In this document: positions 12,184 through 24,278 of the stretch, one piece after another
Numbering within the stretch: position 1 is the first letter of the stretch
How the letters are laid out: every line of letters begins with the position of its first letter
Source: Rhopalosiphum padi
Lineage: Eukaryota; Arthropoda; Insecta; Hemiptera; Aphididae
Length of the DNA: 64,000 nucleotides
Direction of reading: 5' to 3'
Assembly (NCBI RefSeq): GCF_020882245.1
Contig: NC_083597.1
Location: forward strand, 62,102,152-62,166,151
Made by a program: the position numbers and the translations under genes
The notes under the pieces: model-generated
The model's input: the letters and a program-made list of their open reading frames with translations, nothing else
Told to the model about the DNA's origin: nothing
Databases searched by the model: none

Positions 12184-12329
12184 AGTTTATAGGTCTATGG
12201 TCATTAGAGACAACTTTTGAAAGAACGATTGATAATTAAATATGATTTTTCGGTATAAATATTGGTTTAAAGTTTCTTTGTTTAAAACATCAAACTGATT
12301 AACAAATATTTTTTCATATTATCAACTCA

Positions 12330-14508
12330 TGGGCGTCCCCTGGGGGGGGGGCAAGACGGGGCACTTGCCCCCCCCTGGAATGTTATTTCCACAGCAATTG
12401 ATAAAATTCCCAATGAGAAATTAGCTTCTAAAAATAGGTCTACCTATGTTACTATAATGTCAACGCACGGCTATCCATAAAAAGTATCATTAATAATAAT
12501 CGGATTATTTTATCTTATCGTATTTTTTGGTGCTCACACGGCAATACATTATTAGCTGTTTACTGTTACATCGTGTATATTATCGTATCACTTACTTGAC
12601 AATATACCTATCATTATTACAACACGAGCAAATGATTTTTTAAATGTTATGAAGGGTAACAAATTAAGTATTTTAGAACAGACAAATTCAGGGTTACGAA
12701 AACAGATAGAATATAATAGACAAAAATTAAAACCAATAATTTCAAGCATTTTGTTTTGTGCAACTCATGATCTTTCTCTACGGGGAAAAACATCAACTTC
12801 GGGCATATTTAACGATCTTTTACTTTTTCGGATTGAATCGGGTGATGAATTATTACAAAAACATATATCGGAGAATGCGGGAAATGCCAAATATACATCA
12901 CCTCGAATTCAAAATGAAATTATTTCTATATGCGGAAAGTTAATTAAAAATGACATAGTTAATTTAGCTAACGCGGCAAATGCTTTTTCTGTTATTGCTG
13001 ACGAAACTGCAGATATTTCTGGAACAGAACAATTGTCAATAGGAATTCGATTTTTAGACAAACACTCAAATCCACCAAAAATTAGGGAAGAATTTTTAGG
13101 ATTTACTCCATTAGAAAAATTAAATGCTCAATCTGTAGCTACAAACATTATATCATTTATGACTGACTGTGGTTTAAATTTAAACAAACTATATGGGCAA
13201 GGATATGATGGTTGTGCTACAATGGCCGGACAAGAAGGCGGTGTTAGTAAATTAATTCGTGATAAATACAACAAAGCTTTATTTTTTCATTGTTCTAATC
13301 ACAGGTTAAATTTAGTTATAAATGATTTAAATAAAATAATGATTATTCGTAATACTACTGGAACTATAAAAGATATTATAAGATTTTTCCGTGAAAGTAC
13401 GCTTAGACGAAAACTTATACCTAACACCACTATTTTGTGAAACACGCTAGTCGTCTAAATATAAAAGTATACGAGTATTTTCAGAACATTTTATTTCAAT
13501 AATGACAAGTTTAAAATCATTATAAAATAATGAAATACATTCGAATTCCAATACGAGGCAACGAGCTCATTATTTATATTCTGCAGCCTCAAATTCATCA
13601 TTCTTAATTTCTATGATAACTATGGCGAGGTACAGTGCTATTTTAGAACCTGTGACAAATATGTTACAAGGTGTGTCAGTAGATCTATATAAAGTCAGCG
13701 AGCATATTAATTCATTACTAGAATTGTTCGATAATCATCGAAATGACGCTAATAACATTTTCCAAACGTTATATAACGAAGCGAAATCAATCGCCATTGA
13801 TTTAGATATTGTTATTACATGTCCGAGAACAGTAAAAAAAAACAGTCACTAAGAGCGAACTATGAAACTGAGAGTTGTGAAGATTATTACCGAGTATCAA
13901 TTTTTATACCATATATTGATTCAATTTTACAATCTATAAAAGAACGTTTTGAAAAAAAAAATGATAATGCATTTTTACTACAATATCTTCATCCCAACAT
14001 ATTTAAAAAATTGGAGAAAAAAATGTATTTTGAGAGCATTGAAAAAATTTTTGATTTCTATGAAATTGATAATCTACAAGCTGAAGCAGAAAGTTGGTAC
14101 AGTTTTTGGCAAAATAAGAACTGCCAAGATATTGATTTCATCGATTTGTTAAATTGTAACTGTACGTTTTTTCCAAGTATAGCTGTTGCTTTGGAAATAT
14201 TTTTGTCTCTTCCGGCTACAAGCTGTACAGCAGAACGTTCTTTTTGTGGAATATGCATGTTGAGTGTTCATAGAGAAAAAGTAAATTCAGATAAAGAAAA
14301 ATTTATTGAAAATGCACTGACACAATTTGGTAGAGAATGTCCACGGAGATTGAAATTTATATTTAATGAAAAAGACTAATGTATTATAATAATATCTAAT
14401 TGTAATAATGACGAAATATAATAATATGCTATAAATAAAATGTATAAAAAAAAATTCATTTATTTTTTAAATTAATTTTGCCCCCCCCCCTAGAAAAATG
14501 TCTGGGGA
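12330..14508 (+). mobile_element. decayed hAT-superfamily DNA transposon
   Basis: The left end near 12330 (GGGCGTCCCC, then a run of Gs) matches the inverted right end (GGGGACGCCC preceded by a run of Cs) near 14499-14508. Between them are broken pieces of a hAT transposase in plus orientation. No clean 8-bp duplication is readable, so flanks or ends have decayed. There is no room for, and no trace of, the N-terminal zinc-finger region, so this copy was already internally deleted. Confidence 0.8.
12649..14379 (+). pseudogene. hAT transposase (ZMYM/TTF-finger, DUF4371 type), broken
   Basis: The first frame (12649-13440) holds the catalytic-core part with the conserved VIADETADISG, YGQGYDGCATMAG and FFHCSNHRLNLV blocks. 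The frame is then lost. Sequence near 13420-13445 in another frame reads TPLFCETR and then a stop where the family has a conserved tryptophan, showing both a frameshift and a nonsense change. A further frame (about 13540-13852) reads ARYSAILEPVTNMLQGVSVD. The last (13819-14379) ends in the hAT C-terminal dimerisation region (FPSIAVALEIFLSLPATSCTAERSF written in pieces near 14173-14247). At least three disruptions make it non-functional. Domain assignment is from recognisable family phrases; the lesions are seen directly. Confidence 0.85.
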
Positions 14509-15038
14509 CGCCCGCAAAAAAAATGAGCAAATGCTATAATAAAAACTATAATCGTTTAAAAAAATTATTGTATTATAATGCTTAAAATAGTTAATCCATT
14601 AGTATACAATTAATTCCCTTGGAGCGCTAGTATACCTTTACACTTTTCAGTTTAGGAGCTTCTTATCTTGACGTATTGTTGGTTTTGGTACGTTTGGCAG
14701 TTTGGCTATTCTTTATCCAGTATATTAAATATTTTAATTCGTATTGTAAATAGTTATATAAACTTATTGTAGATGGAAAACCAATATTAAGAATTTTCTC
14801 ATGGTATATATAGTAAAATTGTTAATACTACGTTTGTAATTGGCAATTTAATATCCGTGTTATTTTTTATTCCTTTTATATTTTACTTTTATACTATATT
14901 TTTTTTACTGAAGCAAAACACATTTGAAAATAAACTGTCAATTTAATAAAACATATAGGTAGACTATTTACATTATTGTTTGAGAATTTTTTTTAACACT
15001 ACTTATTGTTTACTATTTGTATTTAGATATTTTGCAAA
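14509..15038. promoter_or_regulatory. probable 5' region of the NAXD gene
   Basis: AT-rich spacer. A splice acceptor (TGTATTTAG, ending at 15026) lies just before the NAXD start codon, so a non-coding first exon is likely within about 14600-14780. I could not place its donor with confidence. Confidence 0.35.
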
Positions 15039-15956
15039 ATGACCTCACATATAAATATGATGAATAAATGCAAAACTCTATTACCAATTTTATCGCACAA
15101 TCTTCATAAAGGACAATCTGGAAGAATTGGTGTTATTGGAGGTTGTGAAGAATACACAGGAGCTCCCTACTATGCAGCCATTAGTGCGTTACGTACAGGA
15201 GCTGATCTTGTTTATGTGTTTTGTTTCAAATCTGCTGCTCCAGTTATAAAGTCATACTCGCCAGAACTTATTGTGTTGCCATATTTGGACAGTCCAGATT
15301 GTATTGACCGTTTAAAGCCCTGGTTAGAAAAGCTTCACTCTCTGGTTGTCGGACCAGGACTTGGTACTAGCCCTATTGCTCAAGATGCTGTTAGACGTAT
15401 TTTTGAACACATTAGTAGAGAATCAAATTTTAACAATAAAAGAATGCCAATAATAGCTGATGCAGATTCTCTTAATGTAATTGAACCAGAAACATTTCGA
15501 TTTTATAATGGTTGTATTTATCTTACTCCAAATGTTCACGAATTAACTAAATTATCTAGTAGACTAATTGGGCGTCAAACATATGAACCAACAGTGACTG
15601 ATGTCCAGGCACTTATGAACAAATTAGGAGGTAATTATGTTATAGTATTAAAAGGAGCTGAAGATGTTATAGCAAATATAAGAGGAACTTTAGTGTGTAC
15701 TGAACCAGGTTCAACTAGACGATGTGGAGGTCAAGGAGATATATTAGCAGGGAGTATGGGCACTTTTGCTTATTGGGCTTCCAAGCAAACTCACTATTGT
15801 GATGAATTAGATCCAGAAGTTCTTGCTGCTTATGCAGCAAGTGCACTTACTAGACATACAAATAAATTAGCGTTTAAAGCAAAAGGTCGAAACATGATTA
15901 CAACAGATATTGTTGAATTGCTACCTAATGCTTTTCAAACTTTATTCGGCAACTAA
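15039..15956 (+). CDS. NAXD: ATP-dependent NAD(P)H-hydrate dehydratase
   Basis: This enzyme repairs damaged NADHX and NADPHX (S form) to NADH and NADPH using ATP. It is a metabolite-repair enzyme of the ribokinase-like fold (CARKD/YjeF C-terminal family). A single uninterrupted exon of 305 residues, the usual length of the animal cytosolic form. Visible motifs are KGQSGRIGVIGGCEEYTGAP (residues about 22-41), VVGPGLGTSP near 100, ADADSLN near 140, TPNVHEL near 165, VLKGAEDVI near 201 and the catalytic loop GGQGDILAG near 229. The start is the ATG shortly after the acceptor at 15026. No clear mitochondrial presequence, so a cytosolic product is likely. The partner epimerase is not in this window. 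Confidence 0.93.
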   Translation: MTSHINMMNKCKTLLPILSHNLHKGQSGRIGVIGGCEEYTGAPYYAAISALRTGADLVYVFCFKSAAPVIKSYSPELIVLPYLDSPDCIDRLKPWLEKLHSLVVGPGLGTSPIAQDAVRRIFEHISRESNFNNKRMPIIADADSLNVIEPETFRFYNGCIYLTPNVHELTKLSSRLIGRQTYEPTVTDVQALMNKLGGNYVIVLKGAEDVIANIRGTLVCTEPGSTRRCGGQGDILAGSMGTFAYWASKQTHYCDELDPEVLAAYAASALTRHTNKLAFKAKGRNMITTDIVELLPNAFQTLFGN

Positions 15957-18900
15957 AAAAGATATGTTTATTTCTATATTATTTTAAGAATTGGTATGTT
16001 ATACAATAATTTGAAACTTCATTTTTTATTATAATTATTCCTTAGCAGTAATGTTAATTAATAGTTTGTTTGTATCATAATTAAATATTTAATAGATATA
16101 TATGTTATTGACTAATCGGTGCTGTGTAGTATGTCTGATTTTTATTGAATAAATTTATTTTATCTTTGTTATTCATAAAATTTAATCTTGATGAATCTTT
16201 ACGAATACTGACAACTTTAAGAAATTTAAGTATATACCTAAACATAAAATATAGAGTTTATTTTTTATTACTACATGTTTACTTTTAATTTCATTAGGTA
16301 ACAAACTTGCATTTTATTATAATAGAATTATAAAAAAATACAATTTTAAATATTTCATTCCAAAAATAAAAAATATTGCCATATTACAATCAGCAAATCC
16401 TTAGGTTCCTACATTTGTTAAATATTTTCCTTAGTTTTTTGTACATAATCCATTAATAAAAGGTAAAATTAAGATAAAGTAAAATAGTATTAAAGGTACT
16501 AAGGTACAGTTAAGTTTAAAATGGAGAATTCTAAAATATATAATATATATAATACCTAATACAGTCTATAATATTACAAGAAATAGAAGTTACTCTACCG
16601 AATTACCTGTTAAGTAGATTTTGAGTATACCTACATATCAATGTAATGGATGTGCCAATTTGAATTCAATAATAAATTATTATACATGATAAACAATGCT
16701 GAGCAGAGTCAATGTGTCAGCTACTATTTAAGATACTACTATATTAGGTATATAATTTATTTTTATTACTTTTATTAGCAGGACGATAAATAAAAGGTTG
16801 AATTAACTAACTGTTTTATTATTAAAAAAAACCATCATATACCTATATTATATTATACTATATTAACATTATTACTGTTATTAACCACTAAGTTAATTTA
16901 ACTTATGTTTAAAATCAGTACCAATGTTTACGATTAATATTTTTCTTAATAATTTACAACAAAGTAGATAACAAGTCGCTATTGAAGTGAACTTGTTATT
17001 TTACATATGAATATCTAATCTCAATACAATTTGAATTTCCAATAATTATGTATAAAAATGAATGTAGATTTTCATTTTACCATAATTTTTTTTCTGATTA
17101 TTTTGAAACGTAGGATTTAGGAGTTTTTACTTTTGATCCACCAAAGTCGCTCATCTAACAAACTAACCTTCTTACAAAAAGTAACAAACAATTCTCAATT
17201 TTAAAGCTTAACCCTTTAAAATATTGACATTTTGATAGTGATATTTTTAATAATATAATATTAGCACAATTAAATAAAACTACAATTTTTATTTAATTCC
17301 ATTTCACCACTCACATGCCCAACCAACCACCACCCATAATATTTAAGAATGTAATTGAAAAATGTCCTACATGTATAGGTGGCTTTGGCACCATTGCCTC
17401 TATCAATTAGATATTCATTTCCACCAAAAATCGCTGATTAATGTTGAATATTAAAGCATTTTTATTTTTTACCGCTCATAAAAACTATGTCAAGGACAAA
17501 AAAAACATATTCATCATTGCAAAAAGTTAAATCAATCATTTACTGTCCTACATGAAGTGTAAAAATATTAAATAAGTAATACATTTTTTATTCTTATGGA
17601 CAGATACAAGACTCCAAATCATTAACCAATGTCCAATCCCATACTTGTATCAGTCTAGAATAGTGGTTAGGCATCTATAAATTGTTCTTTAAAATTAATT
17701 TTTAATAATAACCGATGAGTCGTGTGTAATTAATGAAGAAAAATATGTATAGGTAGATATTTAATTTTTAAATAACACACACAATATGAAACCACAAAGT
17801 ACTTTATTAAATAGTTTTCAAACCCCAATAATATTTAATTTCAAAAATCTTCTAATTACATAGGTATGTTGTATATACTATGTAGGTACTTATCATATCA
17901 GTCATATTATAAAATATCTGATTGATTTTAAAATGCATATATATTGTTAATACAAAAAATTAACGACATCACATGATTATTTATTTAAATGCATAAATGT
18001 TTCATATTTTTTATATAAAGTTTGGCTATTGAATAATACATATTACTTGACACAATTCTAATAGAATGCTGTATACCTAAACATATCAATTCAATATTAA
18101 TATTATTTGTCTAAATATTTGTATGCACTCATTAATATATACAAATAATATAATATATTATATTGGTAACAATAATAATCATAAAGCAAACAATAAACTG
18201 TATAACTGTATAATTGTTAATTATATTACTAAACAAATATAACTTGATGAATCTTTGTTAACATAGGTACCTACTTGTAATACTTGTATAGTTCAGACCA
18301 TGTAAATAATTTCATTTTTACATTTTCACTGAGATATAACTAAAATACATTTTTAATACAATTAGATACTATTTATCTAAATGATCCAATATTACCTATA
18401 AATCATAACCTACTTAATAATATATATACATAAACCTATTGTTTTATGTTATGTAAGTTATTATGGACTGAATTTCATAAATAAGCACCTATAATGCAGA
18501 CAATTAAGTCATTAAGACCATCTTAGTTATAGTAATTATCATTAGTTTCCAAATTCAAAAACCAAAAACTATTGTATAGTAGTTGCACATAATTATCCAT
18601 GGACCATGAGAGTTAAAGGAAACTTTAAATATTGAACAGTATTTTTGAAATAAAATGTTCAAATAGTGATAACAATTGATGAAATTCAATTGAATTATCT
18701 ATTATGTTAATTAGATTATTATACTACTCAAAAGGATATAAATTATTATAACAATACAAATGCTAAAGGTCCAAGATCTGGTATGGACCTATCTTTAAAT
18801 TGTTTTAAAGAAATTAAGTAATAAGTGTAGACAGGAACAGTGGATCTGATTTTCTACTTCAAAACATTCAAAATAAAGCACTGTAGCCATTCATTGAAGA

Positions 18901-21900
18901 TTTATAATATATATTATACTACAGTAGTAATAATGGTAGTTTTTAAGATCATATAACAAAATATTATTCTTTGTGCTTTATAAATTGTTCAAAAAAGTAA
19001 AATTAAGATCCAAAATTTTAAATTTGTATTGGCATAATATAATCTACATAATTATTAATTTAAAACACATTATTTCAATTGTTTATCACAGATTAATTTC
19101 ATTAAAATTTATCAAATGAATAAAGTAAATTATTCAGTTAATTATACCAATTGTCTTGAATTGAAAATGTTAACACTTTACTCTTCACAGTGTAATAAGT
19201 ATAATAATAATTTACTATTTAAATTAAATGTGTCATCTCATCCTAAAAAAATATCATACATTTTATTTCTAATTATAATCATATATTTTATTATACCTCG
19301 TATCTATAATCAATATGATTATTTAATATTTTCTAGAATTATAAATGAATAATAGAAAATACAAACACTATACAATGATATGTTACAACACACACGTTTT
19401 TTTTAAAATATAGTATTACAATTCTCAATTTTTAATAATTTTTTAAGATCATTAAAAATCTAAAAAATTTAACTATTTTTTGACAAAGAATATTTAGCTG
19501 TTTTAAGATGAGATAATACTTCTTTCTTCTTAATTTTTAACTCTTCATAAGTATTAAAATATTTCAAAATGTATATCTACTATCAATTGATTTTCCCTAT
19601 TTTTTTCATATTTTTCAATTTAAATACTTATTCTAAACTTTGGTAATTATACACTGTCTTTTTATGTGTGCTAGACACACTATAGTTTTTTTAATTGTTT
19701 CAGTCGACACTAGCATTTTTAATTCAACAAAATTATCAGAATGAATATTTATATGTTTTTTTAATTAAAAATAAACTATATATGGACTTTTCCCATACAT
19801 TTTATCATTATAAATTCTAATATATTTAAATGTCTGTATCCATTTTTATTTTCTTAACTGCTTTTATCAATTTTACATACATTTTAAATTATCAACATAG
19901 GTAGGTATGTATCATTATTTTTTGAATTTTTTTTCTTATAATTTGAGATCTCGAGAAGATTAGGTTAACTAATTGTAATCTATATTTTTTAGATGCCAAA
20001 TTATTGATAATGTTCTTTAGTTTTGGATATTCGTTTGGTTTTTAAATATTGTATAATAGTGTTCTTTTAGCTTTTTAAGTGTAATTTTTTTTAGACTTTT
20101 GTTTTTACAAAATTAGCTTAATGAACACCACATAGTTAAAAACAATATTATTTTAATTTTACTGTCATATGTATGATACCCTAGATGGATAACATTTAAC
20201 AGGGGAGGGTGAAGGAAATATTGATATTCTATATTCTATACTACTATAGTAATATACTAATAAAAAATGTTGTTTGATTTATTCAAGGGAGGCGTAATAA
20301 AGTTAATTTATTTTTTTATTTGTGAACCGCTGATTTATACGATTAAGATACAATATAAGATGAACAAAAAAATAATCAACAATTTATTGACAATGCTATG
20401 AAAAGCAAACCTAAATAATTGTGAACATAATCAATATATATTGAAATAATGGGTAAAATTGAAACTAATTAAGGACAATAATTATGAACAAACTTCAAGG
20501 ATTCTGATAATTTTAACTGAAATACCTACTTTTAAGTTTTAACCTAACCTTTAGGGGTTACCCAACATATAATAAATTTGAGACATTTTATGAAAATCAT
20601 CATCAATATAGATTAGTAGGACTTTGGAAAAAACTTTGTTAAATTTTTGGATGCTTGAAATTATTGAATCAGTTAACAATAACTCTGCACTAAAATGTGT
20701 AAAGGAAAGAGTAATATAACAGACATTTAAAAGGAGTATTGAAATAGAGAAAGTTGAAAAAGGAGGGATCTTAATTAAATGGATACAAAAATTGTAATAT
20801 TTTATAACTTTCAAAGATAAAAATTTTAAAAAAAATGCTAAATATTTTTTGTGAAAAAATGGTTAAAAAATTTAAGAAAAATTCATGTGCATTAGAACAT
20901 ACTATAGGTATCTACTAATAATAATTAAAAGTTATATATATATCAATATATATAATAATCATGATAAGATTCATCAAAGTCATATTGTTTGTTTGTGCTC
21001 TATTTTACAAGTATATTTTACCTATATATAATAATATACAGTAAATTTTTAAGTTTATAGGTTTATCACAAACTAATATTCATATACTATACCTTAAGTT
21101 TATAGTGTTTATACACTAATGAAATATTTTAAAATAGATTAATGATGCATGCAACAGACAAGACAATTATACTGAGGTAAAAGAATAAAATTAAATAATA
21201 AATAATAATATAAAATTCAGGTGACATTGTAAATATATAAAGTATAAAAAAAATATATAATAATACCTTAAAAATATGAAATTAAGTTTAACCTATTAGA
21301 TTTTGGATACATTTGATCAAAGAACAATGAATTGAAAAATTACGATATTATAAGTAATATCTGCGAAAAATTGTTTGGACGGAAACTAATAGGTAAACTT
21401 GCTCATCATTAATTTTAAAGAAACATAGAAAACAAATAAATAACAAATTTATAAAAATAATAATAATAATTAACGAGCAATGATCTGATCTAATAAAAAT
21501 TCATATTAATTCCCAAAAAGTTATAAAGAAAATTATTGTATTCAATGTAGTTTGACACTATAATCAGGGTAGATATCCTAAAAAATATGTATTGTTGAAT
21601 GTATATATACATACCTATATATATCTATCATCGGATGTAATATACTTAATATAACAAAATACTTTTTTCATGGAGATTTACACTATCACATACTAATTGT
21701 ATTCAAATATTGATATAACATGATGACATGTTCTTGAATTATTACACGAAACATTAGATGGACAACACTGAATACAGTTGTAGAATTTTGTAAGATTTTC
21801 TACTTGTTTTCATATATTATCAATTAAGATGGGAGATAATATTTATTTACATACATAAATATTTCCAAAACCTATGGCTAATGGAGATTTTTTTCATATA

Positions 21901-22143
21901 AAATATTTAAATTATTGTCAAGCTGCTATGAGAATATATGGTAACAATTTTAAATAATACTTTTTCACATAAAATGTCAATATAGACTAGAAATTGGTGG
22001 GTAATTAAAAATACAATTATTTGTTACTTGTCAGCACGGCACACTATGTAGAATTTACAATTCTTGGCCTTGGTTCAACATTATAACAAATTGTCGTTTG
22101 GATCAGTATTCATTTCTATTGTCTTTAACATAGATATTAGGAA
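15957..22143. other. 6.2-kb interval without a supported gene
   Basis: It contains the NAXD 3' flank on the left and the blue cheese 3' untranslated region on the right. Between them is AT-rich DNA with scattered TA microsatellites and TAGGTACCTA-type phrases. Short frames at 19116-19352 (plus) and 20551-20814 (minus) have AT-driven composition and no recognisable domain. A long non-coding RNA cannot be excluded from sequence alone. Confidence 0.45.
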
Positions 22144-24278
22144 CTAAGTGTGTTTGGCTGACTGCAATGATGTGTGGCATGGTTTACACACCCGTACTGG
22201 TTTTAGTATTCTTAATCTGGATATTTCAGATTCATACTTGCTACACCTAACGAAACATAATATTATAGTATAAGAAATAAGAAGTAATAAAATAAATCAA
22301 TTAATTAAGTATTACTTTGAGCAAAATAATTGTCCACAATTACGACAATGATGTCTTCTTTCATATAATGAAAATCGAACGTCACACAAATTACACTGCT
22401 CTGCTCCTTCATCTTTCAACCAATGATCAGCCACACCTTTTCCAGGATGTTCGGCTACATTCCATGTAAAAACTCGTCCTCTGGCATCACCAATATAAAC
22501 AGTTCGATGATCTCTGTATTAAAATACCAATGATAACTATGAAATCGCAACATAAACAATTTTATTAACATACTTTGAAATTGATATGCATGTTATCGAA
22601 GCTGGCTCAGTGTTATCTTTACGGTCGTATGCTGTATGCATAGTTAATTTGCTACGAAACACTAACTGACGTTGCCATTGGAACCCTATAGTGAAACATA
22701 CATTTCCTTGTAAATTATTAATTTATCAAATAAATAATACAATAATAATAATCTTAATATACCATCTCTCAATCTATGTAAAGGACTAACAGGTTTAGTT
22801 TTTAAGCTCAAATCATCTTGGTCAACAATAATAAATGATTCTATAAGATTAGTTTCACTTTTGCTTAATCTTAATACCGAATCAGTTACTGCTAATGATT
22901 CTTGTTGAATATTTGGCTCATCGGTTGAGCTTGATGTATTACATTCAGATTTTCGAAGCAATGGATTAGGTTTTACTGCCCTAAAAACACATTTAGAAAA
23001 AAAAATTGATTTGTGATTAAAACAATTAGTAGAATATAATAGAATACCTTTTTTTTCTCATAGTTGGAATTGGGGGTGTTGAATCGTTTTCATCAGCAAA
23101 AACAATTTTATCAGCTTTTCCAATTTTTTTTACAGGAGTTTTTGGCTCTTGTTCTGATAGACTACTCTCAGACCCACTTTTCATCACTAATCCTTGTTCA
23201 TTTATAGTTTCTGATGATATACTTAATTGTTTGACTAATCTCTGAACAGCAATTGTCCTTGTTTTTAATAAACTACAATTCTCACTAACATCTTTATTCT
23301 TTTCATCACTACAATCTTTTAATACTGAAGATTCTGTTGACAAAGCATTCAATGGAACTTTGGGAACTTGCACGTATTCCATAGACCACATCTGTAAAAT
23401 AACCATTTGTAGTACATACAAAATATAGATAAATTTAATTATTTTAACTAAGTACATACTCGAACCACTCCATCTGATGACCCAGTAATAACTACATTTT
23501 GAGGATCCCAATCGATAGCTTGAGAGAAAGCTACACATAGTATTTGTTGCATTCTATCAGCTCGCCCAACACTTGTATCTACATTAGCTAATTCTTCACC
23601 ATTTATAGTATAAACATGTAACATAGTACCAGCACATGAAGCTATTTGGCCCTAATAATTTTCAAAACATATTGTAAAATTGAAGATAAATAAATAATTT
23701 ATGATTTTACTAACTGTTGAGTTATTAATTGCTAGAGCCGCAACTGGAGCATTATGTTTCTTTAATTGTCTTACAAATGCTTTTGTACATAAATCCCAAA
23801 CTATAGCTGTACAATCTCTGCTACCAGAAACAACAATATTATATGTATCACTAGCAGCTAAACAAGTAACAGCTTCTGTGTGTCCATACAGATTATCCAC
23901 AATTTTTAAAGACTTGTTGTTTAAATCTAACTCCCATACAGTCAAAACCTTTAAAAAAATGTGAGCTATAAAGATATATATATATATATATATATACAAA
24001 CGCAAAAAATATATTTTATATTACTGTGCTAGTTCCAGCGGTAATAACAGTCTTAGATGTAGGGCATACACAAGTTACTATTTCACCAGGAGATTGACTT
24101 GAGCTTTCACATATTACAATTGGTTTATCAGTTTCATATTGTGCTAATCTTAAACTATGATCAGCGAAACCCCAAGTTATAGTTTTATTGAAACTTGGTG
24201 GCATTAATGCTTTATTCTGTTCAACTGCTAATACATTCTTTTCTACTTGGAGAATTTGACCAACGGGACCTTTTAATT
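22144..24278 (-). other. bchs: bchs exons 41-48: WD40 repeats, disordered linker and FYVE finger
   Basis: WD repeats are seen at 24025-24278, 23715-23948 (GHTEAVTCLAASDTYNIVVS, SRDCTAIVWDL), 23460-23651 and 22316-22685 (KDHRTVYIGDARGRVFTWNV). A serine- and acid-rich linker is encoded by 23048-23391 and 22763-22980. The FYVE finger spans 22144-22400: CNLCDVRFSLYERRHHCRNC with GQLFCSK and a final VCKPC. It carries the R(R/K)HHCR motif that binds phosphatidylinositol 3-phosphate and all visible zinc cysteines. The stop TAG follows AKHT. Confidence 0.9.

Noticed and set aside
19116..19352. 78-codon plus-strand frame
   Set aside because: Composition follows AT content; no domain, no splice partners and no support for a start.
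20545..20565. CCTAACCTTTAGG resembling insect telomere units
   Set aside because: Only a single imperfect copy; no tandem TTAGG array.
20551..20814. 87-codon minus-strand frame
   Set aside because: No recognisable domain; AT-driven composition.
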